Of a stretch of DNA of 64,000 bases, positions 51,694-61,454 are shown piece by piece. The position numbers and the translations under genes are program-made. Position 1 is the stretch's first letter; every line of letters starts with the position of its first letter. The notes under the pieces are model-generated. The model saw only the letters and a program-made list of their open reading frames with translations. It searched no databases and had not been told where the DNA came from. The DNA is from Gallionella sp. (lineage in GTDB: Bacteria > Pseudomonadota > Gammaproteobacteria > Burkholderiales > Gallionellaceae). The DNA lies in contig JANXXX010000009.1 in the NCBI GenBank assembly GCA_025350405.1, forward strand, positions 1-64,000, written 5' to 3'.

Positions 51694-52476
51694 TTAAATC
51701 TGCGTCAACTTTTGCAACATCTGATCCGAAGTGGTAATAGCCTTCGAATTGATCTCATAGGCACGCTGCGTCTGGATCATGTTTACCATTTCTTCCACCA
51801 CGTTTACGTTAGAAGTTTCCACATAGTTCTGATTCAACAGGCCACTGCCATTGGTACCCGGCACATTGGTACTGGGCGTCCCGGATGCAGCGGTTTCTTG
51901 ATAAAGGTTTTCGCCCAGACTTTGCAAGCCGGCCGGATTGATGAAAGTTGCTAATTGCAGGCTACCAACTTGTACCGGGGCAGCCACACCGGGCTGTGTG
52001 ACCGTAACGACGCCATCCCGACCGATACTCACATTAATAGCATTAGCAGGAATAGTCAGAGCTGGCTGGATCGGGAAACCATTAGCGGTCACCAGTTGCC
52101 CTTGGCTATCCATCTGAAACGAACCGTCTCTGCTATAGGCAGTCGTACCGTCCGGCGTCTGAACTTGAAAGAATCCTGCTCCTGAAATTGCCACATCCAG
52201 CTGGTTACTGGTCAATTGCAGGTTGCCTTGAGTATGTACCCGTTCTGCCGCCACCGGGCGCACTCCAGTACCAATCTGCAAGCCTGACGGAACCTTGGTT
52301 TGCTGCGAAGACTGCGCGCCTGGCTGACGCAAGGTCTGATACAACAGATCCTCGAAGACTGCGTGCGAGCGCTTGAAACCATTCGTGCTAACGTTGGCCA
52401 AATTATTGGCAATCACATCCATCTGGGTTTGCTGAGCATCCAAACCGGTTTTTGCAATCCACAAAGAACGTATCAT
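51694..52476 (-). CDS. flgG: Flagellar distal rod protein FlgG
   Basis: [47 protein letters not shown]. Confidence 0.96.
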   Translation of the reverse strand: MIRSLWIAKTGLDAQQTQMDVIANNLANVSTNGFKRSHAVFEDLLYQTLRQPGAQSSQQTKVPSGLQIGTGVRPVAAERVHTQGNLQLTSNQLDVAISGAGFFQVQTPDGTTAYSRDGSFQMDSQGQLVTANGFPIQPALTIPANAINVSIGRDGVVTVTQPGVAAPVQVGSLQLATFINPAGLQSLGENLYQETAASGTPSTNVPGTNGSGLLNQNYVETSNVNVVEEMVNMIQTQRAYEINSKAITTSDQMLQKLTQI

Positions 52477-52506
52477 GATCTTATCCTTATTAATTAATGG
52501 AAACGA

Positions 52507-53250
52507 TTAACCCGCAAGGCTCAATATCGAACTGGCGTGCTGAGAGTTGGTATCCGCGCTTTGCAACATCTTCATCTGCATATCGAATTTGCGCGCCAGC
52601 GAAATCATATTCACCATCGCATCTACCATATTCACATTGCTGCCTTCCAGGCTGCCGGGTACCACTTCGGTGCTGGCATCTGCAGACGCAGTGGAACCGT
52701 CTTTCATGCGAAACAGGCCATCCCCGCCGCGCTCCAATTGATCGTCGGGAGGGTTGACCAATTTCAGTCGTCCCACCACCACGACTGAAGCCGCATTGGA
52801 ACCGCTAGGTACCGTTGAAATTGTTCCGTCCTTGGCAAAGGTCACTGCGGTATCGGGCGGAATGGTAATCGGGCCTGTATCACCAAGCACACTTAAACCT
52901 GAATGCGTTTGCAACACGCCATTAGGGGAAAAGTGGAAACTGCCGTTGCGCGTGTAAGCATCTTTGCCATCTGCGTCCTGCACTGCAATCCAGCCAGAGC
53001 CTTGTACCGCCACATCCAGCGGGTTGCCCGTTTGCTGGATGACGGCCGGAGTAAAATCTGATCCAGCTGTGGAGTCAACCACGAAGGTGCGGGTCGGCAG
53101 GCCTTCGCCAACCAATGGCACGGCACGAAACGTGTTCAGCGTGGCGCGAAATCCTGTGGTATTGGCATTGGCCAAATTCTCTGACACTGCAGCCTGTTGT
53201 TGCAACACATGAGATGCACCTGTCATTGCGGTATAGATCAGCCTGTCCAT
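52507..53250 (-). CDS. flgF: Flagellar proximal rod protein FlgF
   Basis: MDRLIYTAMTGASHVLQQQAAVSENLANANTTGFRATLNTFRAVPL. Confidence 0.95.
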   Translation of the reverse strand: MDRLIYTAMTGASHVLQQQAAVSENLANANTTGFRATLNTFRAVPLVGEGLPTRTFVVDSTAGSDFTPAVIQQTGNPLDVAVQGSGWIAVQDADGKDAYTRNGSFHFSPNGVLQTHSGLSVLGDTGPITIPPDTAVTFAKDGTISTVPSGSNAASVVVVGRLKLVNPPDDQLERGGDGLFRMKDGSTASADASTEVVPGSLEGSNVNMVDAMVNMISLARKFDMQMKMLQSADTNSQHASSILSLAG

Positions 53251-53341
53251 TGTTCTCTCCTTGAGAGTGCAGCAGCATGATGCCGCTATAGTGCTTGTTT
53301 AGCCGTCTGTTGCAGTGTCATGCCACCGCACTCCAAAAATA

Positions 53342-54787
53342 TTAACGCAAGTTCACCAACGTTTGCATCACCTGGTCTTGAGTCTTAATGGTCTGTGCAT
53401 TCGCCTGATAAACTCGTTGCGCGGTAATCATATTCACCAGTTCAGCCGTCAAATCCACGTTGGATTCTTCAACTGCACCAGATTGCAATACTCCCAAACT
53501 ACTTGATCCGGGCACGCCTACCAACGGGCCACCGGATGCAGAACTCTCCACCCACTCATTGTTGCCCGTCGGCTGCAATCCCTGAGGATCGGTAAAATTC
53601 GCCAGCACCACTTGTCCCATCGGACGTGACTGACCGTTGGTATATCGCCCCAAGACGGTGCCGTCAGGGCTGGTATTGAACCCGCTCAGGTGACCGGAAG
53701 CGTAACCGTCCTGGGTTAAGGTGTTGACACCAAAGCTGCCGCCATATTGGGTGGTCTGACCAAATTGAAATGTCAGTGTTTGAACCGCAGCGCCAGGTGG
53801 AGTGAACGCCGCGGAAACAGCCTGCCCGACAGGAGGGCCAACCGGTGCAATCACCTGCCCCAATGTGTTAAACGTGAGGATAGTCAAAGTGGTAAGAGGG
53901 GGTGCGGATGGCGGCACCGGTACCCCATCTATCGTCATGTAAGAATTCCAGTTGGCGGATCCTGCATTGGTAGTAGCTGGTGCTGCAACAGCACCAGCAG
54001 AAGGTGGTGAGACGGTTAATGTAGTACCATTGACAACAGAAGTGATCGTATAAGTCACTCCCGACAGCGTAACAGTATTACCTACAGCCAGACCGGACGT
54101 AGAACCAACTGTCATGGTGCTCGATGCGGCGGCAAAGGAACCATTGCCCAGAGTAGTAATGGGTAACCTCTGGAAATACAGCGATGCTACGTGGCTCGCA
54201 CCTAGGCTGTCATAAATCGTCATTGAGGTCGAATTATTATAAGAAGTCGGATCGGTCGGGTTGAATACCGCCGTCAATGGCACTGTGGCAAGCGCATTCA
54301 GGTTCACTCCAACTACAGAGTTTGCAGATTGTTTTGGCACCAGGTCAGCCGCACTGATTTGCAACGGAACAGGATTCGATTGGACGATGACCCCTGCCGC
54401 ATTTGGCAGATAACCAGTCACCTTATGTCCTTGGTTGTTGACGATGTAACCGTTTTTATCCAGCTGAAACTGCCCATTACGGCTATACACAACTCCACCG
54501 TTCGTATCGACTAAGCGAAAAAATCCGTTACCGCTGATCGCTGTATCCATTGAATTACTGGTATTGGTGATATTCCCTTGCGTGAACTGTTGCACGACAG
54601 CGGCCACCTTGCTACCCGTGCCCACTTGCGTGCCGCCACCACCCGCAAGAGAGGCCGCATACATGTCGGCAAATTGCGCTTGAGAATCCTTGAATCCAAC
54701 GGTACTGGCATTCGCCACGTTATTGCCTATCGTATCCAGTTGCTTGGATGATGAATTTAGGCCGCTCAATCCTTGCTGAAAACTCAT
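53342..54787 (-). CDS. flgE: Flagellar hook protein FlgE
   Basis: MSFQQGLSGLNSSSKQLDTIGNNVANASTVGFKDSQAQFADMYA; C-terminal VEESNVDLTAELVNMITAQRVYQANAQTIKTQDQVMQTLVNL. Confidence 0.95.
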   Translation of the reverse strand: MSFQQGLSGLNSSSKQLDTIGNNVANASTVGFKDSQAQFADMYAASLAGGGGTQVGTGSKVAAVVQQFTQGNITNTSNSMDTAISGNGFFRLVDTNGGVVYSRNGQFQLDKNGYIVNNQGHKVTGYLPNAAGVIVQSNPVPLQISAADLVPKQSANSVVGVNLNALATVPLTAVFNPTDPTSYNNSTSMTIYDSLGASHVASLYFQRLPITTLGNGSFAAASSTMTVGSTSGLAVGNTVTLSGVTYTITSVVNGTTLTVSPPSAGAVAAPATTNAGSANWNSYMTIDGVPVPPSAPPLTTLTILTFNTLGQVIAPVGPPVGQAVSAAFTPPGAAVQTLTFQFGQTTQYGGSFGVNTLTQDGYASGHLSGFNTSPDGTVLGRYTNGQSRPMGQVVLANFTDPQGLQPTGNNEWVESSASGGPLVGVPGSSSLGVLQSGAVEESNVDLTAELVNMITAQRVYQANAQTIKTQDQVMQTLVNLR

Positions 54788-54870
54788 GATGTTCTCCTCG
54801 TGTGTGCTTTACATTGATGCAATCTGTTAATTCCATGCCATCTTAAGGAAGACGGGATTACCGGATGTAG

Positions 54871-55560
54871 TTAAAATATTTGCTTAACTTGCGCCATTGT
54901 GAATCCTTCCAGTTTTCCAACGCTTAAGGTAACACCTTGTGTATCCTGAGTGACGCTGCTTACCACACCAAATTGCAGATTGGTTGGCACCACACTATTA
55001 CCACCCTGAATCGCATTTACCGTAAAGGTATAGCTGCCGTCAGCCATTGCAACGCCGTTATTATCCTTGCCATCCCATTGCCATTTGACTATGCCGACAG
55101 GTTGCGCTCCCAGGTCAATGCTACGCACCAATGTTCCCGCTGAATTGTAAATCGATACTTGAGAAGTATCGGCGGACTGTGCCAACTCAAAACCTCCCAA
55201 GCCAGTGCCACTGGCCAAATCAATGCCCTTGCCTGGCACCAATACGCCGTGCCCTATCATGCCGGCTGCCTGCATAGACTGATTGGCATTTGAAGTCATG
55301 CTGTTACTCAAAGCTTGCAGAGTCGCATTCAACTTGTCGATGCCGGTCACCGTGCTGAGCTGAGCCATCTGCGAAGTCACTTGCGCGTTGTCCATCGGAT
55401 TGAGCGGATCCTGATTCTTCATTTGCGTGACCAGCAGTTTCAAGAAGCGATCCTGCGTATCGGCTGCCGTCGAGGAGGTTTTGGCTGTGCCGGCAGCACT
55501 TGCATTCAATGAGGCAAACAGTGCTGCGGCTGAAGTTGCGTCTTGTGTGTTATTGACCAT
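54871..55560 (-). CDS. flgD: Flagellar hook assembly protein FlgD
   Basis: FLKLLVTQMKNQDPLNPMDNAQVTSQMAQLSTVTGIDKLN. Confidence 0.95.
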   Translation of the reverse strand: MVNNTQDATSAAALFASLNASAAGTAKTSSTAADTQDRFLKLLVTQMKNQDPLNPMDNAQVTSQMAQLSTVTGIDKLNATLQALSNSMTSNANQSMQAAGMIGHGVLVPGKGIDLASGTGLGGFELAQSADTSQVSIYNSAGTLVRSIDLGAQPVGIVKWQWDGKDNNGVAMADGSYTFTVNAIQGGNSVVPTNLQFGVVSSVTQDTQGVTLSVGKLEGFTMAQVKQIF

Positions 55561-55633
55561 GACTATTTCCTTTCCAAGTATCCAACCAACTGCCTTATTT
55601 CACTTCTCTTCAAAATAATTGCCCGATGGAAAA

Positions 55634-56038
55634 TTATTGCCCGATGGTCAGCGTCCTGAGCAACAGTGTTTTCGAGGTATTCATCACCTCCACATTATTT
55701 TGATAGGCGCGGGATGCCGAAATCATGTTCACCATTTCATCCACCACATTCACATTGGGCATAGCCACATAACCCTGTTCGTTGGCCATCGGATGCTTGG
55801 GATCATAGACCATTTTCAGCGGTGAATTGTCTTCGACCACCCCCGTCACTTGCACACCCTGTGCGCTATCATTACCCATCGGCGTCGCGCTGAATACCAC
55901 TTGCTTGGCGTGATAAGGTTGACCGTTGGCACTGGTGGTGCTGTCGGCATTTGCCAAATTACTCGCCACCACGTTCAGGCGTTGCGCCTGTGCCGACATC
56001 GCCGAGCCAGATACATTGAATATGTTAAATAGAGACAT
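55634..56038 (-). CDS. flgC: Flagellar rod protein FlgC
   Basis: MSLFNIFNVSGSAMSAQAQRLNVVASNLANADSTTSANGQPYHAKQVVF. Confidence 0.95.
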   Translation of the reverse strand: MSLFNIFNVSGSAMSAQAQRLNVVASNLANADSTTSANGQPYHAKQVVFSATPMGNDSAQGVQVTGVVEDNSPLKMVYDPKHPMANEQGYVAMPNVNVVDEMVNMISASRAYQNNVEVMNTSKTLLLRTLTIGQ

Positions 56039-56103
56039 TTCCACTCTCCTCTTTACGTAGCCTTGCCTACCACATTACAAAAACCCCTGCAACAAACCTC
56101 TGG

Positions 56104-56511
56104 TTAGCCTTGAATCGCAGTCATTATTTCTTTCAGTTGATCGCTGACAAATTTCACCCCGGATTCGTAGCGCAATGCGTTGTCTGCAAATTGGGCGCGC
56201 TCCACATCCATATCCACCGTATTGCCATCAGCACTCGGTTGAACCGGCTTGCGGTACATCACTGGCGCACCCAGAATATCCCGCCCCGCATTCCCTTGCA
56301 GATGCATGGGCGAAGTTTGTATCGCAGGCAGCGCTGAACCTTTACCGGTTAAAGCGTTCTGTAAGGCGCTGGCAAAGTCTACATCTTTTGCCTTATAATT
56401 TGGTGTGTCCGCATTCGCAATATTGGAAGCCAGCAACTCCTGGCGAGCTGCGCGTAAGCTTAGTGCGGTTTGTTGAAATCGCAATGCCTCGTCCAATCTG
56501 TTGACCATCAT
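56104..56511 (-). CDS. flgB: Flagellar rod protein FlgB
   Basis: RLDEALRFQQTALSLRAARQELLASNIANADTPNYKAKDVDF. Confidence 0.95.
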   Translation of the reverse strand: MMVNRLDEALRFQQTALSLRAARQELLASNIANADTPNYKAKDVDFASALQNALTGKGSALPAIQTSPMHLQGNAGRDILGAPVMYRKPVQPSADGNTVDMDVERAQFADNALRYESGVKFVSDQLKEIMTAIQG

Positions 56512-56678
56512 ACCCTCCTAATTCAACCACAGCAGTCCAGCTACAACAACTTTACATATGTGCGGCATACTAAATCCGCACGTACTTTTACTATCTAACG
56601 ATAAGCGGCATATTTCTGCCTCAATTCCAGCTTATCCGGCTCTTCCATATATCAATTTCAACAGGCACAATCACGACC

Positions 56679-57368
56679 ATGAAGAAATTTATATTCCTTG
56701 GCTATCTATTGCTCTGCAGCCTGAATGCATCGGCCACGCCTGCAGCAGCAATACAAGATCATGCACAGATAAAAAATGTTGCTGCGGCCTTTGTTCAGCA
56801 ACAAAGCGCCGCCCTATCGGGCAAGGTCACTTTTAAAGTAGACGAGATAGACCCACGCATCGCGCTGCCAGCATGCGCCAGACTCGAAGCCTTTTTGCCT
56901 GTCGGCAGCAAATTAATCGGCAAGACTTCAATCGGTGTGCGCTGTATGGAAAAGAATGGTTGGAACATTTTCGTTCCGGTTCAAGTCAAACTAAGTCTCA
57001 ATTTACTGGTCAGTGCGCGGCAATTACCACTGGGGCATCTTTTGCAAGCGCAGGATCTCGCTAGCCAAACAACAGAAGCCACTCAGACAGAAGGGCTCAC
57101 CGATCCCAACCAAGTACTCGGGAAAGTGCTGCGATACAGCATCTCCGCAGGACAGGTGTTGCGCGAGGACATGCTGCGCCTACCTTTTAGTGTTATCCAG
57201 GGACAAATCGTACAGTTGCTGGTACAAGGTGACGGCTTCAGCATACGCAGTGAGGGGGCTGCGTTGAGCAATGCGAGTGATGGACAAGCGGTTCAGGTTC
57301 GCAACGGTTCAGGTCGCGTAGTTGGCGGGATTGCGCGTGTCAATGGCATAGTGGAAATCGGGCCTTAG
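56679..57368 (+). CDS. flgA: Flagellar P-ring chaperone FlgA
   Basis: SAF domain and C-terminal IVQLLVQGDGFSIRSEGAALSNASDGQAVQVRNGSGRVVGGIARVNGIVEI. Confidence 0.93.
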   Translation: MKKFIFLGYLLLCSLNASATPAAAIQDHAQIKNVAAAFVQQQSAALSGKVTFKVDEIDPRIALPACARLEAFLPVGSKLIGKTSIGVRCMEKNGWNIFVPVQVKLSLNLLVSARQLPLGHLLQAQDLASQTTEATQTEGLTDPNQVLGKVLRYSISAGQVLREDMLRLPFSVIQGQIVQLLVQGDGFSIRSEGAALSNASDGQAVQVRNGSGRVVGGIARVNGIVEIGP

Positions 57369-57405
57369 CGTTGCACTTAAGCCCATCAAATACGTCAAAT
57401 CACCC

Positions 57406-57432
57406 TAAAGTTTCCTGATTTATTACCGATAC
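57406..57432 (+). promoter_or_regulatory. Sigma-28 (FliA) promoter of flgMN
   Basis: TAAAGTTT-N11-ACCGATAC; about 55 bp upstream of the flgM start. Confidence 0.8.
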
Positions 57433-57487
57433 TAAGACTAATGATAGTACAGTTGAGTACCATCAGATTAAGTTTGAGAGGATTATA

Positions 57488-57805
57488 GTGAAAATCGATA
57501 AACCCACCGTCAAGCCATTACCGGCCAGTTCAGCAGGAGAAAAAGCCACACCTGCCTCCACCAAAGGTAAATCCACTCTACTGCCTTCAACTGAACTAAC
57601 CAGCAGTACCAGCGTTTCGCTTGGTACCACTGCCGCACAGTTGAACAGCATGGAAAGCAGCATGGTGAACATTCCAGTTGTCGATGCGGGCAAAGTTGCG
57701 GAAATCACCAAAGCCATCAGTGAGGGGCGCTTTAAAGTCAATTCTGGCGCCGTCGCCGATCGCCTGATTGAATCGGTGCGCGACCTGATAGGCGGCAGGA
57801 CTTAA
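57488..57805 (+). CDS. flgM: Anti-sigma-28 factor FlgM
   Basis: MKIDKPTVKPLPASS.. and C-terminal VDAGKVAEITKAISEGRFKVNSGAVADRLIESVRDLI; GTG start. Confidence 0.9.
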   Translation: MKIDKPTVKPLPASSAGEKATPASTKGKSTLLPSTELTSSTSVSLGTTAAQLNSMESSMVNIPVVDAGKVAEITKAISEGRFKVNSGAVADRLIESVRDLIGGRT

Positions 57806-57808
57806 TAC

Positions 57809-58285
57809 TTGAAGCCAACATCTGCTTCGCAGCTGCTTGCCGTTATGAACGCCGAGCATGCGGCGTTGCTGAACTTTGTGGCATTGCTGGAACGCGAACA
57901 GGGAATGCTGGTAGAGAATCATACTGACCAGCTGCTTGAACTCTCCGAACAAAAATCAACTGAAGCACTTGGCCTGAATGAACTTGCTCGAGCACGTCGT
58001 GACTTGCTGCAAAACAATATCCCGCAACTGAGCGTCGACTCGATTCATGCCTGGCTGGAAAAATATAGTCCTGAAGGTTTGGCAACTTGGCAAAAAACCC
58101 TCGCTTTGGCAAAACGCTCCCAACTACTTAATCGCGCTAACGGGGAGTTGATACAGATGAAGTTGCGCCATAATCAACAATCACTGGCCGTGTTAAGCAA
58201 AGCAGTAGACAAAGCGAACATCTACGGTCCCGACGGACAAACCAACTTTTCTCGCGGCGGCGGCAGGTCACTGGGAAACGGATAA
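57809..58285 (+). CDS. flgN: FlgN-like flagellar chaperone
   Basis: 158 aa helical protein directly after flgM; LLNFVALLEREQGMLVENHTDQLLELSEQKS. Confidence 0.85.
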   Translation: MKPTSASQLLAVMNAEHAALLNFVALLEREQGMLVENHTDQLLELSEQKSTEALGLNELARARRDLLQNNIPQLSVDSIHAWLEKYSPEGLATWQKTLALAKRSQLLNRANGELIQMKLRHNQQSLAVLSKAVDKANIYGPDGQTNFSRGGGRSLGNG

Positions 58286-58309
58286 CGTTTGACGCACATT
58301 TTTCTGCAA

Positions 58310-59071
58310 TCATTCGCCGCTTGTAACTGCTCGTTCCATATTAGGCGCCAGTATTGTGATGCTCACTCGCCTGTTCTTAGCGCGATTTTCCGGACTGTCG
58401 TTCGGTGCGAGCGGTTGATTCGAGGCCAAACCCACTACTGACAGGCGTTTTTCAGGTACTCCGTTACCTATCATCATCCTGACCACGCTGCTGGCGCGCG
58501 CAGAAGACAATTCCCAATTTGACGGGAATTGCTTGGTTAAAATGGGAATGTCATCAGTATGACCTTCAACCTCAATGGGTAACTCTTCGTTGATCAACAC
58601 CACAGATACTTGACGCAACACGTTCAGAGCATCTGGTTGCAATACTGCTTCTCCCGTTCTAAACAATAAACTTGCACTGATGTCGATTTCCACCCCGCGC
58701 TTTGTAGGATTGATATTGACCAGCCTTTGATCGATCAGAGGCGACATCACCTGCTTCAAACTACTGGCAAGTTTATTCATGCGATCTTGTATCTTGCGCT
58801 GCTGTTCGCCCAAACGTGCAGTACGCTTGTCCACCAGAGCCTTGAGCAGTTGCTCCTGCTCGTTAGGCATTACGGCTACATTGGCAGGGATCGGTCGAAT
58901 AGAAAAGGCAGAGTTCAACGAGTCACTAAAGGTTTTATACTTCGTTTCATTCACGGACGAAATCGAATACATCACCACAAAAAATGCAAACAACAAGGTG
59001 ACGAAATCGGCATAAGAGATCAGCCATCTATCGCGATTATCATGGTCGATACGTTTTTTGCGGCGTGCCAT
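58310..59071 (-). CDS. motD: Flagellar motor protein MotB/MotD
   Basis: DRWLISYADFVTLLFAFFVVMYSISSVNETKY TM with catalytic Asp; OmpA-like VEGHTDDIPILTKQFPSNWELSSARASSVVRMM. Confidence 0.9.
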   Translation of the reverse strand: MARRKKRIDHDNRDRWLISYADFVTLLFAFFVVMYSISSVNETKYKTFSDSLNSAFSIRPIPANVAVMPNEQEQLLKALVDKRTARLGEQQRKIQDRMNKLASSLKQVMSPLIDQRLVNINPTKRGVEIDISASLLFRTGEAVLQPDALNVLRQVSVVLINEELPIEVEGHTDDIPILTKQFPSNWELSSARASSVVRMMIGNGVPEKRLSVVGLASNQPLAPNDSPENRAKNRRVSITILAPNMERAVTSGE

Positions 59072-59073
59072 AA

Positions 59074-59814
59074 TTAAATAATGTAGCTTTGCAACCGGGC
59101 CTCAATCATTCGTGGATTATCCCCGTTGGCAATTCCCACCAGCCCATCCACAACCATTTCCTGCATATGGGCCTGCTCCATGAGGATGGATTTCAACTTG
59201 TTCGCAACCGGCAGGAACAGCAGATTTGCAAAAGCTACACCGTAAATCGTCGCCACAAATGCCACAGCAATACCGCTGCCCAATTTGCTCGGTTCACTGA
59301 GGTTTTGCATGACGTGCATCAAGCCCAACACTGCACCGATGATGCCAATGGTGGGCGAATATCCGGCCGCCGCTTCCCAAACGCGCGCAGACTGCCAACG
59401 CAACTGTTCCCATGAATGAATATCTACATCCAGTATTTCGCGGATATTTTCCCCGCTGGTACCATCCACTAAAAGCTGTATGCCTTTCTTGAGGAAGGGA
59501 TCGCTTACCATATTCATGCGCCCTTCCAGTGCCAGGATGCCTTCCTTGCGTGCAAGCGCACTCAAATTGACCAAATGCCTGATCGATTCACGGCTGGAAA
59601 TAGGCGGCGTAACAAATGCCCAGCGTCCCATCTTGATCGCGGTAACAAACACCTTGGTAGGACATTGCACCATCACCGCACCCAACGTGCCGCCCAACAC
59701 GATCAGAAAGGCAGCCAGCTGGAACAGAATAGAAAGATCACCGCCTTCCAAAATCTGCCCGCTCATGATACCGGTCAGGCCAATCACCAAACCTAATAGC
59801 GTGAGCTTATCCAT
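59074..59814 (-). CDS. motC: Flagellar motor protein MotA/MotC
   Basis: MDKLTLLGLVIGLTGIMSGQILEGGDLSILFQLAAFLIVLGGTLGAVMVQCP; AAGYSPTIGIIGAVLGLMHVMQNL. Confidence 0.9.
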   Translation of the reverse strand: MDKLTLLGLVIGLTGIMSGQILEGGDLSILFQLAAFLIVLGGTLGAVMVQCPTKVFVTAIKMGRWAFVTPPISSRESIRHLVNLSALARKEGILALEGRMNMVSDPFLKKGIQLLVDGTSGENIREILDVDIHSWEQLRWQSARVWEAAAGYSPTIGIIGAVLGLMHVMQNLSEPSKLGSGIAVAFVATIYGVAFANLLFLPVANKLKSILMEQAHMQEMVVDGLVGIANGDNPRMIEARLQSYII

Positions 59815-60524
59815 TAAAAACCTTTCATTCTGCTGCGTAGCCTCGCCACCGCCTGGCTATGCAACTGCGAAATACGTGATTCGCTCACTCCCATCACCTC
59901 GCCGATCTCGCGAAGGTTCATTTCTTGTTCATAAATCATGCCCATCAACATCCGCTCGCGTTCCGGCAAGCTATCGATCGCTTTCACCAACTCGGACTTG
60001 AAACGCTCGTCTTGCAACAAATCCATCGGGTCAGTATCTTTACCAAACTCGAACCTCTCGAAAAAATCGTCGTTATCCTCATCATGAAAATCTTCGTAAT
60101 ACACCAACTGAGCGCCGCGCGATTCTTGCAGCAACTGTTGATATTCTAGAAGAGGTAATTCCAGCTCTTCGGCGATCTCGGTTTCGCTTGGCGGCTTACC
60201 TAGCTTCTGTTGCAAACGACTGATGGCCAATTCGATGCGACGCATATCACGGCGCAAACTGCGCGGCAGCCAGTCGGCTGCCCGCAATTCATCCAGCATT
60301 GCGCCACGAATACGTTGCGTTGCATAGGTTTCAAACTGTGCCCCGTGAAACTCATCATAGCGGCTTGCTGCATCCAATAACCCCATCATGCCAGCCTGAA
60401 TGATGTCGTCAATTTGCACACTGTAGGGAAGCTTGGTCATCATCTGGTGTGCGATGCGCTTCACCAGCTGGGAATATTCCCGCAGGCATTCATTTTTATC
60501 ATTTAACCCTGACGCGTTATACAT
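59814..60524 (-). CDS. fliA: RNA polymerase sigma-28 factor FliA
   Basis: YSQLVKRIAHQMMTKLPYSVQIDDIIQAGMMGLLDAASRYD; C-terminal LREIGEVMGVSESRISQLHSQAVARLRSRM. Confidence 0.95.
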   Translation of the reverse strand: MYNASGLNDKNECLREYSQLVKRIAHQMMTKLPYSVQIDDIIQAGMMGLLDAASRYDEFHGAQFETYATQRIRGAMLDELRAADWLPRSLRRDMRRIELAISRLQQKLGKPPSETEIAEELELPLLEYQQLLQESRGAQLVYYEDFHDEDNDDFFERFEFGKDTDPMDLLQDERFKSELVKAIDSLPERERMLMGMIYEQEMNLREIGEVMGVSESRISQLHSQAVARLRSRMKGF

Positions 60525-60526
60525 AA

Positions 60527-61453
60527 TTAATAGTTTACATCGTGCGTCACTTTCTTGCTGTGTTGACGTACCGATTGTGGTACTTGCCCCATCAGGTTTT
60601 TTATGATGGTATGCGGCCCGTCTTCCGCTTCTCTCTGCTGTATCGGGAGATGCATCAATTTTTTCGACAATTCCATATAAGATTTCGCCGCAGCAGATGT
60701 CGGGAAAGCCTCAAGCACCGATTTGCCCAGCTGTGTAGCGCGAATTAGCCTGTCATCGTGAGGTATGCATCCCAAATATTCCAGGCGCGCAGCAAGATTG
60801 CGCCGCGCCACTTTAGCCATGTTGCTAAATACAGTCATCGCGGCCTGTTCGTCGGAGACCTTGTTCACCACGATCTCAAAGTGCAAGCACGCATTGTCCA
60901 GTGCCATTCGTTTAATCAAGGCATAACTTTCAGTAATACCGCTGGTTGTGGCATCCACCACCACCAGCAATGAAATCCCATTTGCCAAACCAGATGACAC
61001 CTTGGCTTGTCCGCCCAGCCCTTCGAGGCGGCTCAGGATAGGCATCGCCGCATCAATCAGCATCACATCCACGCCGCGGCTCATCTCAGCCAATGCATTT
61101 TCCAGGCGTTGTTGATCTGTCAGTTGCAACTGCGCCAGCGAACACATCGCACGCGCAGTAGATATCACAAAAAATCCTTTGGTGCTCAATACTGCATCCC
61201 GAGGCTTGCACTTGCCCAGGACTATATCCAGCAAATCATATCTGGCATGCAAGCCGAGATGATCCAGTAAATTATTTGGAGCATTATTCTCATCCAGTAC
61301 CAGCACCTCCTTGTCGGAGCACGCCATCGCTGCGGCAAGATTGATGGTTGTACTGGTACGCCCCACGCCAGGCTTGCCCGCCACCAAGGTGACTACCTGT
61401 GTATGATTGCGCACCAGCAAACGCCGCAGACCTTCGGCCTGATCAACTCTCAT
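60527..61453 (-). CDS. flhG: MinD-like ATPase FlhG (FleN), flagellar number regulator
   Basis: DQAEGLRRLL N-terminal helix, deviant Walker A VTLVAGKPGVGRTSTTINLAAAMA; start set at MRVDQAEGL, upstream in-frame Met also possible. Confidence 0.92.
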   Translation of the reverse strand: MRVDQAEGLRRLLVRNHTQVVTLVAGKPGVGRTSTTINLAAAMACSDKEVLVLDENNAPNNLLDHLGLHARYDLLDIVLGKCKPRDAVLSTKGFFVISTARAMCSLAQLQLTDQQRLENALAEMSRGVDVMLIDAAMPILSRLEGLGGQAKVSSGLANGISLLVVVDATTSGITESYALIKRMALDNACLHFEIVVNKVSDEQAAMTVFSNMAKVARRNLAARLEYLGCIPHDDRLIRATQLGKSVLEAFPTSAAAKSYMELSKKLMHLPIQQREAEDGPHTIIKNLMGQVPQSVRQHSKKVTHDVNY

Positions 61454-61454
61454 G

